DNA from: [Clostridium] hylemonae DSM 15053
Lineage (GTDB): Bacteria > Bacillota > Clostridia > Lachnospirales > Lachnospiraceae
NCBI RefSeq assembly: GCF_008281175.1
Contig: NZ_CP036524.1
Span: 2,418,001 to 2,482,000, forward strand
Reading direction: 5' to 3'
DNA length: 64,000 nucleotides
Part shown: positions 16,684 to 25,269 of the stretch, piece by piece
Layout: every line of letters starts with the position of its first letter
Position numbering within the stretch: position 1 is the stretch's first letter
Notes under the pieces: model-generated
What the model was told of the DNA's origin: nothing
The model's input: the letters and a program-made list of their open reading frames with translations, nothing else
The model's database searches: none
Position numbers and translations under genes: made by a program

Positions 16684-17859
16684 CTACTGCGTGCTTTCAT
16701 AATACTCCTGCCACTGTTCGTCCGTCAGCCTGTCCATATACCATTCCGGCGCTGCATTTTCGTCCGATGGGATCACATGGTTTGATACATACTCATAAGT
16801 TCCGTCTTCCAGCGGTCTGACCACTACCTCGTGGCTGAATGCCTTTTCCATACTTTTTTTCGGCCAGACCGCGTTGACGGTGAGCTTGACCGTCCCGTCG
16901 GCCTTCTCTTCATACGCTGTCACTTCGGGAAAGGGTACATCCGGTGTCGTACCCTTGTCATAGAGCCCCCTCGGCCTGTATCTGTATGTGCCGTCCGCCT
17001 CATTGAAATTTGTCTTCTGCCGGAGCGTCCTGCTGTCTATCCGGAAATACGTCTGGAAAATGTCTTCAAATTGTGCCGCCGGCACCTCATATGTACGGCC
17101 CGTAAAGGCAAATTCATAAGGCGCTGCCTCTCCTGTCTTCAGCCTGTACAGCCTTTCATACAGATCGTAGAAATTCAGTTCTTTGTACTCTGTCTCACTC
17201 CAGTCCTCAGTAAACATATTATTCTGTGCATATCCTACCGGTATGAGATAGTTCCGGTTCAGTTCCCTGCACGTATCATCCAGCGGCTCCAGACGCACCG
17301 CGATGCGTCCTCCGCCCGTTCCCGTCAGACGGTTGCGCTCAAAAAACAGATAACCCTTCTCATTGTATATCCATGTCCCGGTCGTATATTCCTCTCTGTA
17401 CTCCGACACCGGAGTATTACCGTCCCAGTAAAGAGAACTTTTTTCCACATCCACGCTGCCTTTTGAAGTCTTCATATCATAACGTGTGAAGCCGCCGCGG
17501 TCATTGACCGCGAGTATGGTCACACCGGCTGTCTTCTTCTCTTCAACCCGGACAGCAAATGCCCGTACTTTATCCGGATTTTCCATATTGATCTGATTGG
17601 CGTAATCAAAAACCGCGTACCCCTCTTTTCCGAGACGCTTTACGATCTGCTTCGTTGTCTCCAGCGTTCCCACTGATTCTTTCTTTTCCGCTGTCTCATA
17701 AATATCGCGGTACTTTTCCGCGATCTCCACCGATTCCTCAAACAGTGTCCGGCTGTCTTCTTTCTGCACTCCGGCCGCCTTTTCTTCAGTAGTCCTGCCG
17801 CAGGACGCTGTCACGAGCGCCAGCAGAAAACATACGGTTATCATTCTTCTGCGTTTCAT
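16684..17859 (-). CDS. Secreted lipoprotein of unknown function, possible BlaI target
   Basis: 391 residues. A short basic N-terminus and hydrophobic segment end in a lipobox-like T-A-S-Cys20, so it is probably lipid-anchored outside the membrane. The rest is a soluble, beta-rich domain without a motif I recognise ('YDLYERLYRLKTGEAAPYEF', 'FQTYFRIDS'). The start at 17859 is chosen because it gives the signal peptide and has an AGAGGTGA RBS; a longer frame from 17916 runs through the hairpin. A BlaI-like dyad lies directly upstream and the PBP gene precedes it on the same strand, so it may be an accessory of the beta-lactam response. Confidence 0.8.
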   Translation of the reverse strand: MKRRRMITVCFLLALVTASCGRTTEEKAAGVQKEDSRTLFEESVEIAEKYRDIYETAEKKESVGTLETTKQIVKRLGKEGYAVFDYANQINMENPDKVRAFAVRVEEKKTAGVTILAVNDRGGFTRYDMKTSKGSVDVEKSSLYWDGNTPVSEYREEYTTGTWIYNEKGYLFFERNRLTGTGGGRIAVRLEPLDDTCRELNRNYLIPVGYAQNNMFTEDWSETEYKELNFYDLYERLYRLKTGEAAPYEFAFTGRTYEVPAAQFEDIFQTYFRIDSRTLRQKTNFNEADGTYRYRPRGLYDKGTTPDVPFPEVTAYEEKADGTVKLTVNAVWPKKSMEKAFSHEVVVRPLEDGTYEYVSNHVIPSDENAAPEWYMDRLTDEQWQEYYESTQ

Positions 17860-17873
17860 GTCTGTCACCTCTG

Positions 17874-17892
17874 TATTCTTACATTCGTAATA
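17874..17892 (-). promoter_or_regulatory. Weaker BlaI-type operator before the lipoprotein
   Basis: On the minus strand the sequence reads TATTACGAATGTAAGAATA, matching the blaI operator at 15 of 19 positions with the TTAC/GTAA arms kept. It sits only 15 bases before the start codon, with no obvious -35 element between it and the preceding hairpin, so it could work as a roadblock or be a relic. Confidence 0.55.
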
Positions 17893-17898
17893 TTTAAG

Positions 17899-17932
17899 GC
17901 CGCACTGCTTCCCCATGGGGAAGCAGTGCGGC
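17899..17932 (-). terminator. Perfect 17-bp palindrome between PBP and lipoprotein genes
   Basis: GCCGCACTGCTTCCCC and its complement are joined at CATG. It begins two bases past the PBP stop codon. No T tract follows, so partial read-through into the lipoprotein is likely. Confidence 0.65.
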
Positions 17933-17934
17933 GG

Positions 17935-20040
17935 CTATTCTGTCAGATACGTATCCAGCACATTTTTATCTTTGCTGACAACATAACCGCTGCCGCCTGT
18001 ATCTTTTACATCCTCCGTCATACTTACGAGAAGTAACGGCTTTTTGCTGTCCTTTTCCGGCGTCAGTACGGCAAACCAGCCAAGCTCCGTGCCGGATGTG
18101 TCTTCTTTGGACGCTTTTATTTCAGCCGTGCCGGTCTTTCCCGCCAGCACAACATCGTCCCTGTGTGCCGCGTAGCCGGTTCCGTTCGGGTCGCTCACAA
18201 CTTTTTTCATCCCTTCCAGCACGCGGGCCGCCGCATCTTCGGAAAACGCATTCTGTATCCAGATGTCTTTCTGAGCCTCCTCCTTATAGAGCAGATACGG
18301 TCTGATAATATTCCCTTCATTGCAGAAAGAGGTATAAATGCTGGCCAGGTGGAGCGGGTTTACCAGTATCTGTCCCTGACCGTAACCACTGTCGGCAAGC
18401 TGGACTTCCGTCTCGATCTTATCCGTATTGGAATACTGCGAAGCAGACATGGTTATCTCAAACGGCATTTCCTCTCCAAATCCAAGCTTTTGCAGGAAAT
18501 CCTGCAATGTACCGGCCCCGATCTTAAGCGCGGCTTTAGCAAAATAAATATTGTCAGAATATATGAGTGCATTTTCCAGCACTGCCGGGGAATATTCATG
18601 AAGCGTCGTCACATAATAAGAGCCCCATGAGGAATCCTTCTGCCAGCTCAGCCCTTCATTTCCAAAGTCTTCTTCCGGGTCCAGCGCGCCGGAGTCCAGA
18701 CCGACGGCGGCAGTGACAGGCTTAAATGATGATCCGGGACACCACACCTGGCGGAAACGGTTGTAGAGCGGTTTCTTTTCATCTTCGTTGAGCGCAGTCC
18801 ACTCTTCGTCCGACATCCCGGTGATAAATCCGTTATTGTCATAGGACGGTGTACTGACAAGCGCCAGCACCTCTCCGGTATATGGGTTCATGGCGGCCGA
18901 GCAGCTCTTGTCTTCCCTGAACTGTTCATACAATGCAGACTGCAGCTGTGCGTCCACCGTCAGCTTTATGTCCTGGCCGTCCTGCACCATTACGCTTGCC
19001 AGAACTTTCTTCAGTTCCCCGTCCCCATTCATTATCTCTATGCTGCAGCCGTCCGTTCCTCTCAGTTCTTTCTCATATAGTCCTTCTATACCGCTTCTGC
19101 CGATGACACTGTTGGATGTATATCCCTCGCCGGCATGCTTCTTCAGGTCTTCCGCCGTAACATTCTGCACGTAACCTGTCAGGTGGGCCGCCGCTTCCTT
19201 CAGAGGGTATTCCCGCACCTCCACATCTGATATCATGACACCCGGGACTGCAAGCAGCTTTTCCTGCCTTCCTGCCTCCTGTGCTCTTTCATCTTCCGGG
19301 TCTACCGCCAGCAGGTCTAATTCACTTACTTTGGGAACCGTCTTAAGGGGAACGAAGGAATCCTCCTTCACCCACTGCGCATTAAGCTTTTTCTCTATCA
19401 CCTCCGGCTCAAGGCCAAGAAGGCCGGCAAGTTCGCTCACCGCGCCGTCCCTGTCTTTCAGCTTGCCGGGCACGACCCCGACAGAGGAAGCCGTTCCCTT
19501 CCCGGCAAGGACACGGCCGTTCCTGTCCAGAATCTGTCCCCGCTCTGCCTCTGTCACAGAGACTTTGACCTTGTCTTCCTCCTCTAGGCCGGGAAAGATC
19601 AGACTGTCCTTCCACTCGAGTCTGTATCCGTCCTCTTCCTTCACAAATGAGGCAGCATTGTCAAAACTGACGGGCCCGGCATCTGTGTCAAAGGAAGTGT
19701 GATACTTCACCTTCTTCTGCTTCTTGTCATACGCTTTCACATCGACTTTCAGGCTACTGATCTCAATACCTTCATAAATCGCGGAATTACGCCGGACAAA
19801 TTCTTCCTCACTTATCTTAGCCGCAGTCTTTTTATCCAGCATCGCATACATTTCTTTATATTCTTTTTCCGGAATATGTTTCATATAAGTGACGAGCAGT
19901 TCCTGCTGATCTTTCCTTGCGCTGTCTGTGTAAAAATATACTGCTGCGTATATGGCGGCTGCCGTTAAGAATATCCCCGCGGCAACCGATAGTATTAATA
20001 CAGGTGTACTTTTTTTGTGGTTTTTATTTTTGTACCGCAT
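17935..20040 (-). CDS. MecA/PBP2a-like class B penicillin-binding protein
   Basis: 701 residues. A single N-terminal membrane anchor (about 12-34) is followed by an NTF2-like MecA_N domain (38-150), a PBP dimerisation region (about 165-330) and a transpeptidase domain with SSFK (catalytic Ser437), SDN (495-497) and KTG (635-637). The MecA_N domain is the hallmark of low-affinity PBPs such as staphylococcal PBP2a and enterococcal PBP5. The promoter carries a dyad that matches the blaI operator at 18 of 19 bases. It probably crosslinks peptidoglycan when other PBPs are inhibited. Beta-lactam affinity cannot be read from the sequence. Confidence 0.93.
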   Translation of the reverse strand: MRYKNKNHKKSTPVLILSVAAGIFLTAAAIYAAVYFYTDSARKDQQELLVTYMKHIPEKEYKEMYAMLDKKTAAKISEEEFVRRNSAIYEGIEISSLKVDVKAYDKKQKKVKYHTSFDTDAGPVSFDNAASFVKEEDGYRLEWKDSLIFPGLEEEDKVKVSVTEAERGQILDRNGRVLAGKGTASSVGVVPGKLKDRDGAVSELAGLLGLEPEVIEKKLNAQWVKEDSFVPLKTVPKVSELDLLAVDPEDERAQEAGRQEKLLAVPGVMISDVEVREYPLKEAAAHLTGYVQNVTAEDLKKHAGEGYTSNSVIGRSGIEGLYEKELRGTDGCSIEIMNGDGELKKVLASVMVQDGQDIKLTVDAQLQSALYEQFREDKSCSAAMNPYTGEVLALVSTPSYDNNGFITGMSDEEWTALNEDEKKPLYNRFRQVWCPGSSFKPVTAAVGLDSGALDPEEDFGNEGLSWQKDSSWGSYYVTTLHEYSPAVLENALIYSDNIYFAKAALKIGAGTLQDFLQKLGFGEEMPFEITMSASQYSNTDKIETEVQLADSGYGQGQILVNPLHLASIYTSFCNEGNIIRPYLLYKEEAQKDIWIQNAFSEDAAARVLEGMKKVVSDPNGTGYAAHRDDVVLAGKTGTAEIKASKEDTSGTELGWFAVLTPEKDSKKPLLLVSMTEDVKDTGGSGYVVSKDKNVLDTYLTE

Positions 20041-20118
20041 ATCTACCTCCCTGAATACTTGAACTCAGTGTTGTTATATAGTAATGCCTGATCATTTTAC
20101 CGTTTAATACTCTTTTTT

Positions 20119-20149
20119 AAATCTTACACTTGTAATATTTATGTGTCAA
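20119..20149 (-). promoter_or_regulatory. PBP promoter overlapped by a BlaI operator
   Basis: Minus strand: TTGACA (20149-20144), 17 bases, TAAGAT (20126-20121). The operator TATTACAAGTGTAAGATTT (20137-20119) covers the spacer and -10 and differs from the blaI operator by one base. It could also touch the promoter of the divergent GGDEF gene. Confidence 0.88.
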
Positions 20150-20212
20150 GTTTTTTCTGTTTCCACTAAATGGAAGCATTATTTATATTTGTATGAATCA
20201 AGGAGGATTGAC

Positions 20213-21304
20213 ATGAACTTTCTGAAAAAGTTTTTTAACGAATTGCTTGAAGATATCTTTGTAAATATGACGAACAGACTCTGCGTTCAGCTGCGTCTCT
20301 TCTGCATTGCCGGGGCCGGCATCTCTGTTATAATGACTCTGTTAAACGCAGTAAAAATGGAATACCGTCTCGGTCTCGAGACAGGCGTCAGCGCCATCGT
20401 CTGTATTGTTATATATCTTTACACGGCAAAAACGGGCAGATACCTTGCCGGCTCTCTCTGTATGGCCATTATCCTGCTCGCCATGTTCACACTCTACGTG
20501 ACAGGCGGCCTTGTGGAAGGATTCGCGGCACTCTGGTTCTGTCTGTACCCGTTCATCTGCTTCTTTATACTTCAGATGAAACCGGCCATTCTGTTCAGCG
20601 GTATCGGTCTGTCCGTTCTCATCCTGTTTTTGTGGACACCGCTTAATCAAATCCTTCCGCCTGTCTATACGCAAAACTTTCTGCTGCGGTTTCCGTTTCT
20701 CTACATCGGTAATTTTGTATTCTCGCTCGCCCTGAACGGCTTCTACGTCTACACATACGGCAGACTTCAGCAGCTGAATCAGAAGTTTGAATATCTTTCC
20801 AATCAGGACGGGCTTACAAAATTGTCAAACCGGACTTATCTGGAGCGGTATAAGCAGAAACTGATGGACAGCAGAAATGCAGAGCTTCACGCGCTCATGC
20901 TGGATGTGGACTGTTTCAAACAGTACAATGATAACTATGGGCACATGGCCGGCGACGAAGTGCTCAAATCTGTGGCCGGCGTCATCAACGGACTCACAGC
21001 AGACCCAGATTCCATCGCCGTGCGCTATGGCGGAGAAGAGTTCCTGATTCTGCTGCAGGAGGCTGGCCAGAAGGAGGCGGAAACTTTCGCAAGAACGCTG
21101 CTTCGCAAGATCCACGATCTGAAAATACCTCATATCACGGGGGACGGCTACGTCAGCGTCAGCATCGGGATCAGCCGCCAGTATGTCAGCAGCGAAGAAA
21201 AGTTTCTCGATCTGTTAAAGCAGGCCGACGAAGCCCTCTACTGCGCAAAGCAGAGCGGACGGAACTGCATAATTACTGAATCCGGTGCACGTTTATCTAT
21301 ATAG
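20213..21304 (+). CDS. Membrane-anchored diguanylate cyclase (GGDEF)
   Basis: 363 residues from the ATG at 20213 with RBS aaggagg. The N-terminal ~170 residues have five or six membrane helices. A short coiled coil ('RLQQLNQKFEYLSNQDGLTKLSNR') leads into a GGDEF domain with 'LDVDCFKQYNDNYGHMAGD' and the active signature RYGGEEF, so it should make c-di-GMP from GTP. No RxxD inhibitory site is obvious before the signature. It is divergent from the PBP gene, and the two share the intergenic region with the BlaI operator. Confidence 0.93.
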   Translation: MNFLKKFFNELLEDIFVNMTNRLCVQLRLFCIAGAGISVIMTLLNAVKMEYRLGLETGVSAIVCIVIYLYTAKTGRYLAGSLCMAIILLAMFTLYVTGGLVEGFAALWFCLYPFICFFILQMKPAILFSGIGLSVLILFLWTPLNQILPPVYTQNFLLRFPFLYIGNFVFSLALNGFYVYTYGRLQQLNQKFEYLSNQDGLTKLSNRTYLERYKQKLMDSRNAELHALMLDVDCFKQYNDNYGHMAGDEVLKSVAGVINGLTADPDSIAVRYGGEEFLILLQEAGQKEAETFARTLLRKIHDLKIPHITGDGYVSVSIGISRQYVSSEEKFLDLLKQADEALYCAKQSGRNCIITESGARLSI

Positions 21305-21314
21305 GATGCCCGGA

Positions 21315-21367
21315 TTGACACGCTGCAGGCCGTGTGATATTTTATTTGTTGGTTAGCTGTAGCTAAC
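21315..21367 (+). promoter_or_regulatory. Promoter and DtxR-like iron box of the siderophore importer
   Basis: TTGACA (21315-21320) with TATTTT 17 bases downstream (21338-21343). The perfect palindrome GTTAGCT-GT-AGCTAAC (21352-21367) lies at the probable start point. It resembles DtxR/IdeR-type boxes (TTAGG..CCTAA) more than a Fur box, and the downstream operon is an iron importer. Confidence 0.7.
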
Positions 21368-21390
21368 TAATTCAATGCCTGGAGGATATT

Positions 21391-22437
21391 ATGAAAACAA
21401 AAAAATGGATATCAATACTATTAGGCGCAGCCCTGTCCGCATTTGTCCTGGCCGGATGCGGCGGCAGCGGCGCACAGACTCCCGCCGGTGAGAGCGATGC
21501 CAAAGAGACAGCCGGCTCAAAAGGAGACTACCCGCTCGTCATCTCTCACGCCTTCGGTGAGACAGTTATCGAAAGCAGGCCGGAGAACATTGTTACGATC
21601 GGCTGGGAGAATCAGGACACACCGCTGGCACTCGGTGTTGTTCCCACAGGTGTATCTGCGGCCAATTACGGCAAAGTGACAGAACATGGCCTGCACCCGT
21701 GGACCGACGAAGCATTTGAGACCCTCGGTGAAAAGGCTCCCGTCGTGTTCGACGATATCGACGGACTTGACTATGAAGCGATAAGCGATGCAAAACCGGA
21801 TGTCATACTTGCTGCATATTCCGGGATCACCGAAGAAGAATACAACCTGCTCAGCGCTATCGCTCCTGTCGTGGCGTATCCCGGGACTCCATGGCAGACG
21901 TACTGGCGCGACCAGACGATCCTCAATGCCGAGGGCATGGGCATGAAAAAGGAAGGCGAGGCTAAAGTCGCTGAAGTGGATGCTCTCATTAAAGATAAAA
22001 CAGAGGAATATCCTGAGCTGGCAGGGACAAAGACTGCGTTTTTCTGGATCAGCCCTGATGACTTCAGTACATTTTACGTATATCTGCCATCTGACCCAAG
22101 AGCAGCCTATCTGACAGACCTTGGACTTACGTTTCCCGACAGTGTACTTAAGATGGCCGGGGACACCGAAGACTTCTCTGTGACACTGAGCAGAGAAAAC
22201 AGCGATGTGCTCAGTGACGTAGAGATGATGGTCGTGTACGGTGACGAGACACTTCTTGAAGCGCTTCAGGAAGATGCACTGATGTCCCGGATACCGGCTG
22301 TCAAAAACGGGGCCGTCGCTCTTGTAGACAGTGCTTCTTCACTGGCAGGCGCCTGCACCCCTTCCATTCTGTCCATTCCGGCCGAGATCGATGAATATCT
22401 CCGTCTCTTGTCTGAGGCGCACGGTAAGATAAAGTGA
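21391..22437 (+). CDS. Iron-siderophore ABC transporter substrate-binding lipoprotein
   Basis: 348 residues. The signal peptide ends in VLAGCGG with the lipidated Cys at position 23. The mature protein is a class III (FecB/FhuD/BtuF-type) binding protein: 'RPENIVTIGWENQDTPLALG', 'YEAISDAKPDVILAAYSGITEEEYNLL', and a C-terminal 'AVKNGAVALVDS'. It should catch a ferric siderophore or heme-like ligand at the cell surface. It overlaps the first permease by ATGA-type coupling and heads a four-gene operon behind a DtxR-like box. Confidence 0.93.
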   Translation: MKTKKWISILLGAALSAFVLAGCGGSGAQTPAGESDAKETAGSKGDYPLVISHAFGETVIESRPENIVTIGWENQDTPLALGVVPTGVSAANYGKVTEHGLHPWTDEAFETLGEKAPVVFDDIDGLDYEAISDAKPDVILAAYSGITEEEYNLLSAIAPVVAYPGTPWQTYWRDQTILNAEGMGMKKEGEAKVAEVDALIKDKTEEYPELAGTKTAFFWISPDDFSTFYVYLPSDPRAAYLTDLGLTFPDSVLKMAGDTEDFSVTLSRENSDVLSDVEMMVVYGDETLLEALQEDALMSRIPAVKNGAVALVDSASSLAGACTPSILSIPAEIDEYLRLLSEAHGKIK

Positions 22438-23426
22438 GACGGCTGAAAACAATACTCGTAAGCCTGGCCTGCATCTTTTTTCTGCTGCTATGTATACTTG
22501 CATCCATAACCTGCGGGGCCAGATCCGTAGGTTTTGAAAATATTGCCGGTGCATTGTCCGGTTCAGATGCCCACGAGGCCCATGTCATCGCCGCGCGGAT
22601 CCCCCGCACGGTGTTCGGCGTTCTGGCAGGCGCGGCGCTTGCGGTATCCGGCGCGCTCATGCAGGCCGTCACCCGCAATCCGATCGCAGACCCGAGTATC
22701 CTCGGTGTCAATACAGGAGCTTCCCTCTTCGTTGTGTGCGGAATCGCATTCTTTCATATCAACACCGGAAGCCAGTATATCTGGCTGGCTTTCACCGGAG
22801 CCTCAGCGACTGCCGTCTTCGTCTACGGTCTGGCCTCCTTCGGATACGGAGGGGCCACGCCGCTTAAACTGGCGCTGGCCGGAGCCGCGGCGGGCACCGC
22901 GCTGCAGTCGCTCGTGAATACGGTAATGCTGCCGCGCACTCAAGTGATGGATCAGTTTCGGTTCTGGCAGACCGGAAGCATCAGCGGCGCCTCCTGGAGC
23001 GATATCCGGCTCATACTTCCTTATCTGGCCGCCGGTTTTATCCTCAGCCTGCTGCTGGCGCCTTCCCTGAACACACTGGCGCTGGGTGATGATACCGCCG
23101 CCGGTCTCGGTCTTCACGTCACACGCACCCGTGCACTGGCTGCGCTCGCCGGCGTCCTGCTCTGCGCAGCGTCCACTGCACTGGCAGGGCCGATCGGTTT
23201 CATCGGACTTATGATCCCGCATCTGATGCGGCTGCTTCTCGGCCCGGATATGCGGAAGATACTGCCTCTGTCCGCCGTAGGCGGAAGCTGCCTCCTGCTT
23301 CTGGCAGATGTGGCCGGCCGCATACTCGGGCGGCCCGGGGAGCTGGAATCCGGCATTGTCACGGCACTGGCAGGCGCGCCCGTATTTATACTCATCATCA
23401 GAAAGGTAAAGGTTCGTTCCTTATGA
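22434..23426 (+). CDS. FecCD-family iron-siderophore permease (first)
   Basis: 330 residues with about nine to ten membrane helices. FecCD signatures are clear: 'RIPRTVFGVLAGAALAVSGALMQAVTRNPIADPSILGVN' (positions about 50-95) and 'GPIGFIGLMIPHLMRLLLGPD' near residue 250. It forms a heterodimer with the next gene product. The start overlaps the binding-protein stop, and the stop overlaps the next start by four bases. Confidence 0.94.
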   Translation: MRRLKTILVSLACIFFLLLCILASITCGARSVGFENIAGALSGSDAHEAHVIAARIPRTVFGVLAGAALAVSGALMQAVTRNPIADPSILGVNTGASLFVVCGIAFFHINTGSQYIWLAFTGASATAVFVYGLASFGYGGATPLKLALAGAAAGTALQSLVNTVMLPRTQVMDQFRFWQTGSISGASWSDIRLILPYLAAGFILSLLLAPSLNTLALGDDTAAGLGLHVTRTRALAALAGVLLCAASTALAGPIGFIGLMIPHLMRLLLGPDMRKILPLSAVGGSCLLLLADVAGRILGRPGELESGIVTALAGAPVFILIIRKVKVRSL

Positions 23427-24460
23427 AATCATCTGACTACAACACAGCCGCCTCAGGCTGCAGAAGACGGAGAAAACAGTATATAAGCGCTGCTGCCGCT
23501 CTGCTCCTTCTTATGTTTCTGCTGGCAGTCTTTATGATGACTTATGGAAATACAGTCTATACGCCCGGCACGGTCATAAGCGTTCTTATGGGGAATCATA
23601 TAAAAGGCGCTTCTTTTACGCTCCTTACGCTCAGGCTCCCACGGCTGCTTGCGGCCATACTGTGCGGCGCCGCCTTCGGCATGGCCGGAAACACCTTCCA
23701 GAAGCTGCTCGGAAATCCGCTGGCAAGCCCTGATATTATCGGTGTCTCCTCCGGCGCGAGCACGGCTGCCGTATTTGGAAGTCTTGTACTCGGCTTAAGT
23801 GGAAATGCAGTTTCCTTTCTGGCTGTGGCCTTCGGACTCCTCGTCTCAATGCTCCTCTATGTTCTCTCCCGGAACGGAGGGTTCTCAGGAGGAAGGCTCA
23901 TATTGACCGGTATCGGAATGCAGGCATTCCTGAACGCCGCCATATCCTGGATGCTGCTGCGCGCTTCCGAATATGACGTGCCCGGCGCGCTGCGCTGGCT
24001 CAGCGGAAGCCTCAACGGCATAGGCATGGATCGGATCCCCGGACTGGCTGCGGCTGTCCTGACAGCCGGCACTGCTGTTCTTCTCCTGAGCCGGTATCTC
24101 ATGATACTGGAGCTCGGTGAAGCCTATGCCATCACCCTCGGTGTGAGGATCGGCCTTATCCGGCTGCTCCTCATTCTGTTCTCACTGCTGCTCATCGCTT
24201 TTGCCACAGCAGTCACCGGCCCCATCGCCTCCGTCGCTTTTCTTTCCGGCCCTGTCGCCGCAAGAATCTCGGGGAGCAGCGGAAGCAACACGGCAGTCTC
24301 AGCCTTAACCGGCTCTGTCCTCGTACTGGCCTCCGACCTCGCGGGACAGTTCGCCCTGCCTTCCAGATATCCGGCCGGAGTGATCACCGGTATACTCGGC
24401 GCGCCGTATCTGCTGTTTTTACTGCTTCGCATGAATCGGAAAGGAGAAAATGCATTATGA
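23423..24460 (+). CDS. FecCD-family iron-siderophore permease (second)
   Basis: 345 residues with the same fold as its neighbour: 'RLPRLLAAILCGAAFGMAGNTFQKLLGNPLASPDIIGVSSG' order and the C-terminal 'GPIASVAFLSGPVAARI'. It has a longer basic N-terminal extension before the first helix. It pairs with the preceding permease and is coupled to it and to the ATPase gene by four-base overlaps. Confidence 0.94.
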   Translation: MKSSDYNTAASGCRRRRKQYISAAAALLLLMFLLAVFMMTYGNTVYTPGTVISVLMGNHIKGASFTLLTLRLPRLLAAILCGAAFGMAGNTFQKLLGNPLASPDIIGVSSGASTAAVFGSLVLGLSGNAVSFLAVAFGLLVSMLLYVLSRNGGFSGGRLILTGIGMQAFLNAAISWMLLRASEYDVPGALRWLSGSLNGIGMDRIPGLAAAVLTAGTAVLLLSRYLMILELGEAYAITLGVRIGLIRLLLILFSLLLIAFATAVTGPIASVAFLSGPVAARISGSSGSNTAVSALTGSVLVLASDLAGQFALPSRYPAGVITGILGAPYLLFLLLRMNRKGENAL

Positions 24461-25269
24461 ATACCCACCTGCTCTCGGCAGACAAAGTTACGGCCGGTTA
24501 CGACGGCCGGGCTGTCTTAAGCGATGTTGATCTGACCGTCCCTGAACACAAGATCAGCGTCATTATCGGCGCTAACGGCTGTGGGAAGTCCACGCTTCTT
24601 AAAACATTTGCCCGGCTTATCAAACCCCGAGACGGCCATATCCTGCTGGATGAGAAGACGCTTTCGTCCTATCCGCCCCGCAGGGCCGCCCAGATCATGG
24701 GGCTTCTTCCCCAGTCTCCCGCCGTTCCGGACGGTATCAAAGTGGCTGACCTTGTCGCACGGGGCCGTTTTCCCTACCGCCGTCTCTTAAAAAGCATGAC
24801 GGCAGAAGACTTCAGAGCGGTGGAGGAGGCCATGGACATAATGGGCATCACCAGCCTGGCGGACCGAAGCGTCGATGAGTTGTCAGGCGGCCAGCGCCAG
24901 CGGGTCTGGATCGCCCTCGCTCTGGCGCAGCAGACAGACATTTTAATGCTGGACGAACCTACCACTTTTCTGGATATTTCCTACCAGGTGGAGATACTTG
25001 ACCTGCTTACTGATCTTAACCGCAGACGCCGGACTACTATCATCATGGTCCTGCACGATATCAACCTGTCCGCACGTTACGCAGATCATCTCTTTGCCAT
25101 GAAGGGCGGCACTCTGACCGCCTGCGGAACTCCGCAGGAAATAATCACTCCCGGACTGATGAGGGAACTTTACGGACTGGAATGTATCGTTATGAAGGAT
25201 CCGGTATCCGGTACACCGTTTATCGTTCCAAAAGGCAGACATCACAGCGGGACGGCCGCGTTATCTTAA
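24457..25269 (+). CDS. FecE/FepC-type ABC transporter ATPase
   Basis: 270 residues. Walker A is GANGCGKST near residue 38, the signature is LSGGQRQR, Walker B is ILMLDEPTTFLD and the H-loop VLHDINL. 'FARLIKPRDGHILLDEK' and 'VARGRFPYR' are typical of siderophore/B12 importers. It completes the iron importer. Its last nine bases overlap the convergent AraC gene, leaving no room for a separate terminator. Confidence 0.95.
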   Translation: MNTHLLSADKVTAGYDGRAVLSDVDLTVPEHKISVIIGANGCGKSTLLKTFARLIKPRDGHILLDEKTLSSYPPRRAAQIMGLLPQSPAVPDGIKVADLVARGRFPYRRLLKSMTAEDFRAVEEAMDIMGITSLADRSVDELSGGQRQRVWIALALAQQTDILMLDEPTTFLDISYQVEILDLLTDLNRRRRTTIIMVLHDINLSARYADHLFAMKGGTLTACGTPQEIITPGLMRELYGLECIVMKDPVSGTPFIVPKGRHHSGTAALS

